This document shows, in pieces, positions 4,611-6,258 of a stretch of 6,258 nt of DNA. The notes below the pieces were generated by a model. That model had not been told where the DNA came from, did no database searches, and saw nothing but the letters and a program-made list of their open reading frames with translations. The translations under genes were made by a program, and so were the position numbers. Source of the stretch: Clostridia bacterium (GTDB lineage: Bacteria > Bacillota > Clostridia > Oscillospirales > Butyricicoccaceae); the NCBI GenBank assembly GCA_017556565.1, contig JAFYMQ010000187.1, forward strand, positions 1-6,258, written 5' to 3'. Numbering within the stretch: position 1 is the stretch's first letter; every line of letters starts with the position of its first letter.

Positions 4611-5939
4611 TCAGTATTGGTACTTTTTTCTCAGTGCGCGGATGAATACCAGAGTCAACACCGCTGCCATAAACTCCGCTGCCACGACCGACATCCATAT
4701 TCCGTCTGTGTCCCATATGAGAGGGAAGATGAGTATGGCTGCCGTCTGAAACACCAGCGTACGCAAAAAAGAAATTACTGCCGATACCAGCCCGTTGTTC
4801 AGCGCGGTGAAAAATCCCGAGCCGAATATTGCAAATCCCGCGAACAGGAAAGAAAATGAGAAAATCAAAAATCCTCTTACGGTCAGCGCATAAAGCTCGC
4901 TGTCATAGCCTACAAATATCCGCGACAGAGGCTGAGCCAGCACGAGCGACAGGAGGAGCATACACAGCGAAAATCCGCAGATTATAACCATGCTCTTTCT
5001 CAGCAGGCTTTTAAGCTCGCCGGTGTTCCGTGCGCCATAGTGATAGCTGACAACGGGTGCCGAGCCTATGGAGTAGCCGATGAATGCAGACAGGAACACA
5101 AAGTTTACGTACATCAGCACGCCGTAGGCGGCAATTCCGTTTTCACCTGCATATTTGAGCAGCTGAATATTGTAGAGCATACCGATAAGCGACATGGATA
5201 TGTTGCTCATCAGCTCACTTGAGCCGTTGGTGCAGGTCTTGAGCAGATGTTTGCCGTCAAAGGGTGCTTTGCCCAGCCTCAGCAGACTGGTGTTGGGCAG
5301 GCAAAAATATATGATCGGAATAAGTCCGCCTACCAGCTGGCTTATCGCGGTGGCGGCTGCAGCGCCCACAAGCCCCCAGCGGAATACGGCAACAAACAGT
5401 CCGTCAAGCACCATGTTGGTAACACCTGCGGCAACCGTGACCCAAAGACCCAGCTGAGGCTTTTCGGCAGTGATGAAAAAACTCTGAAACTCAAGCTGCA
5501 GCATAAACGCAGGCAGCGCCGCAATAACTATCCTGCCGTACAGGGTGCTCATTTGCAGCATCTCGCCCTCCGCGCCCAAAAGCGCGGCGATCTTGTCCAT
5601 GAACAGGAAGCCAAAAAGACCGATAACAATACCGCAGCTGACAGAGATGTAGACCAGCATGGAGAATATCTGATTGGCCTTTTGATGCTCGCCTTGTCCC
5701 ATCAGCTTTGCCACGATGGCGCTGCCGCCCGTGCCGAACATAAACCCGACCGCCGACAGCAGCATAATAAACGGCATTATAAAATTGACTGCGGCAAACG
5801 GCGTCTTGCCTGCAAAGTTGGATACAAAAAATCCGTCCACCACACCGTATATGGATGTGAATATCATCATTATTACGGAGGGCAGGGTAAATCTCAGCAG
5901 CTTTTTGTATGTAAAATGGTCGCCAAGCTGGATGTTCAT
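4611..5939 (-). CDS. MATE family multidrug/Na+-type efflux transporter
   Basis: A 442-residue membrane protein with about 12 hydrophobic helices in two six-helix halves, the usual MATE length and layout. Helix 1 reads LLRFTLPSVIMMIFTSIYGV (14-33), followed by VDGFFVSNFAG (34-44) and AAVNFIMPFIML (49-60), the N-half MATE signature. GTGGSAIVAKLMGQG (69-83) is the loop after helix 2. The second half shows GYSIGSAPVVSYHYGARNTG (288-307), which matches the C-half signature of MepA-like proteins. MATE proteins export cationic drugs or metabolites using Na+ or H+ gradients; the substrate here cannot be read from the sequence. The start at 5939 overlaps the stop of the upstream cytidylate-kinase-like gene as ATGA, and no clear Shine-Dalgarno precedes it, so translation is probably coupled. 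The C-terminus is short and basic (RALRKKYQY). Confidence 0.92.
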   Translation of the reverse strand: MNIQLGDHFTYKKLLRFTLPSVIMMIFTSIYGVVDGFFVSNFAGKTPFAAVNFIMPFIMLLSAVGFMFGTGGSAIVAKLMGQGEHQKANQIFSMLVYISVSCGIVIGLFGFLFMDKIAALLGAEGEMLQMSTLYGRIVIAALPAFMLQLEFQSFFITAEKPQLGLWVTVAAGVTNMVLDGLFVAVFRWGLVGAAAATAISQLVGGLIPIIYFCLPNTSLLRLGKAPFDGKHLLKTCTNGSSELMSNISMSLIGMLYNIQLLKYAGENGIAAYGVLMYVNFVFLSAFIGYSIGSAPVVSYHYGARNTGELKSLLRKSMVIICGFSLCMLLLSLVLAQPLSRIFVGYDSELYALTVRGFLIFSFSFLFAGFAIFGSGFFTALNNGLVSAVISFLRTLVFQTAAILIFPLIWDTDGIWMSVVAAEFMAAVLTLVFIRALRKKYQY

Positions 5940-6258
5940 CTGGCTTTTTCAAACCATGCCTTTGCAAAATCTGCGGTGGCGAAGCTCAGGTCTTTGATAT
6001 TCCAGCCGGTGGTGTTGACTGTCAGATGGTATGTGCCGCGCTCGCCCCACTTGCTGCCCGAGATTATCTCGCGGGTGCGGGCACGGTTTTTGTCAATAAG
6101 CTTGATCTTTTTTGCAGCTTCCTTTTCGGTCAGCTGCTCTTCTCCGCTTGTGCGGTCCAGACATCTTTTGATCTTGGACTCCATGTCGGCGCATACGAAT
6201 ATGTTGAGAGGATTATACTCGCGGAGTATCACGTCGGCGCTTCTGCCCACGATAATAA
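5936..6258 (-). CDS. Cytidylate kinase-like family protein, 5' end outside the window
   Basis: The frame stays open to the right edge (IIVGRSADVIL); the Val of VGRSAD is a GTG codon but is internal, so the gene begins beyond 6258. The visible 107 codons match the C-terminal half of the cytidylate-kinase-like P-loop family found in clostridia: VGRSADVILRE, NIFVCADMESKIKRCLDR, LTEKEAAKKIKLIDKNRART (the Arg-rich lid region), SGSKWGERGTYHLTVNTTGW and a final helix to FEKAR. Members are assumed to phosphorylate nucleotides such as CMP, but this subfamily is poorly characterised and the P-loop lies outside the window. Stop and MATE start overlap by 4 bases, so both come from one transcript. Confidence 0.82.
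   Translation of the reverse strand, partial: IIVGRSADVILREYNPLNIFVCADMESKIKRCLDRTSGEEQLTEKEAAKKIKLIDKNRARTREIISGSKWGERGTYHLTVNTTGWNIKDLSFATADFAKAWFEKAR

Noticed and set aside
4556..4700. Separate promoter for the lipoprotein gene
   Set aside because: No pair of -35 and -10 hexamers with proper spacing was found on the minus strand; read-through from the MATE gene is simpler.
1..6258. CRISPR array, toxin-antitoxin pair, phage or defence genes
   Set aside because: No repeat-spacer pattern or matching proteins were seen; the MarR protein is the only DNA-binding protein recognised and sits in a metabolic operon.

Overview
The window looks like chromosomal DNA of a Gram-positive anaerobe of the class Clostridia, most likely a Ruminococcus-type (Oscillospiraceae) gut or rumen organism. 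This is inferred from strong GGAGG ribosome binding sites, sigma-A type promoters, protein styles typical of clostridia (a compact PssA, a GGST-type phosphatidylserine decarboxylase, a cytidylate-kinase-like protein, a lipoprotein ending in a VVEWGG motif) and moderate GC. No rRNA, tRNA, IS element or CRISPR array is visible.

Layout from left to right. Positions 1 to about 132 carry an internal piece of an RmlD-like dTDP-4-dehydrorhamnose reductase (+ strand, more AT-rich). It is joined abruptly at about 127-138 to the 3' side of a minus-strand TrmH/RlmB-type rRNA 2'-O-methyltransferase gene. Both genes lose their C-terminal parts at the same point, so this is a breakpoint: a real rearrangement or, quite possibly, an assembly or cloning chimera. 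The methyltransferase gene (start at 765) and a four-gene + strand operon diverge from an AT-rich region (766-949) with one consensus-like promoter on each strand and a 22-bp inverted repeat at the operon's transcription start.

The operon (950-3588) is pssA, psd, a MarR-family regulator and a FatA/FatB-like acyl-ACP thioesterase. PssA makes phosphatidylserine from CDP-diacylglycerol and serine, Psd decarboxylates it to phosphatidylethanolamine, and the thioesterase would release or redirect acyl chains from ACP. The embedded MarR protein is a good candidate for local control of lipid synthesis. The genes overlap or lie 4-7 bases apart, and only pssA and marR have clear Shine-Dalgarno sequences. 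A strong hairpin with T runs on both sides (3599-3633) ends the operon and also the convergent minus-strand group.

The minus-strand group (6258 down to 3665) is a cytidylate-kinase-like protein cut by the right window edge, a MATE efflux transporter that overlaps it by 4 bases (ATGA), and after a 55-base gap a lipoprotein with a clostridial C-terminal domain of unknown function.

I did not find a defence system or other clearly new machinery. The items most worth a second look are the gene-truncating junction, the lipid operon with its candidate MarR operator, the active-site substitutions in Psd and the thioesterase, and the uncharacterised lipoprotein.
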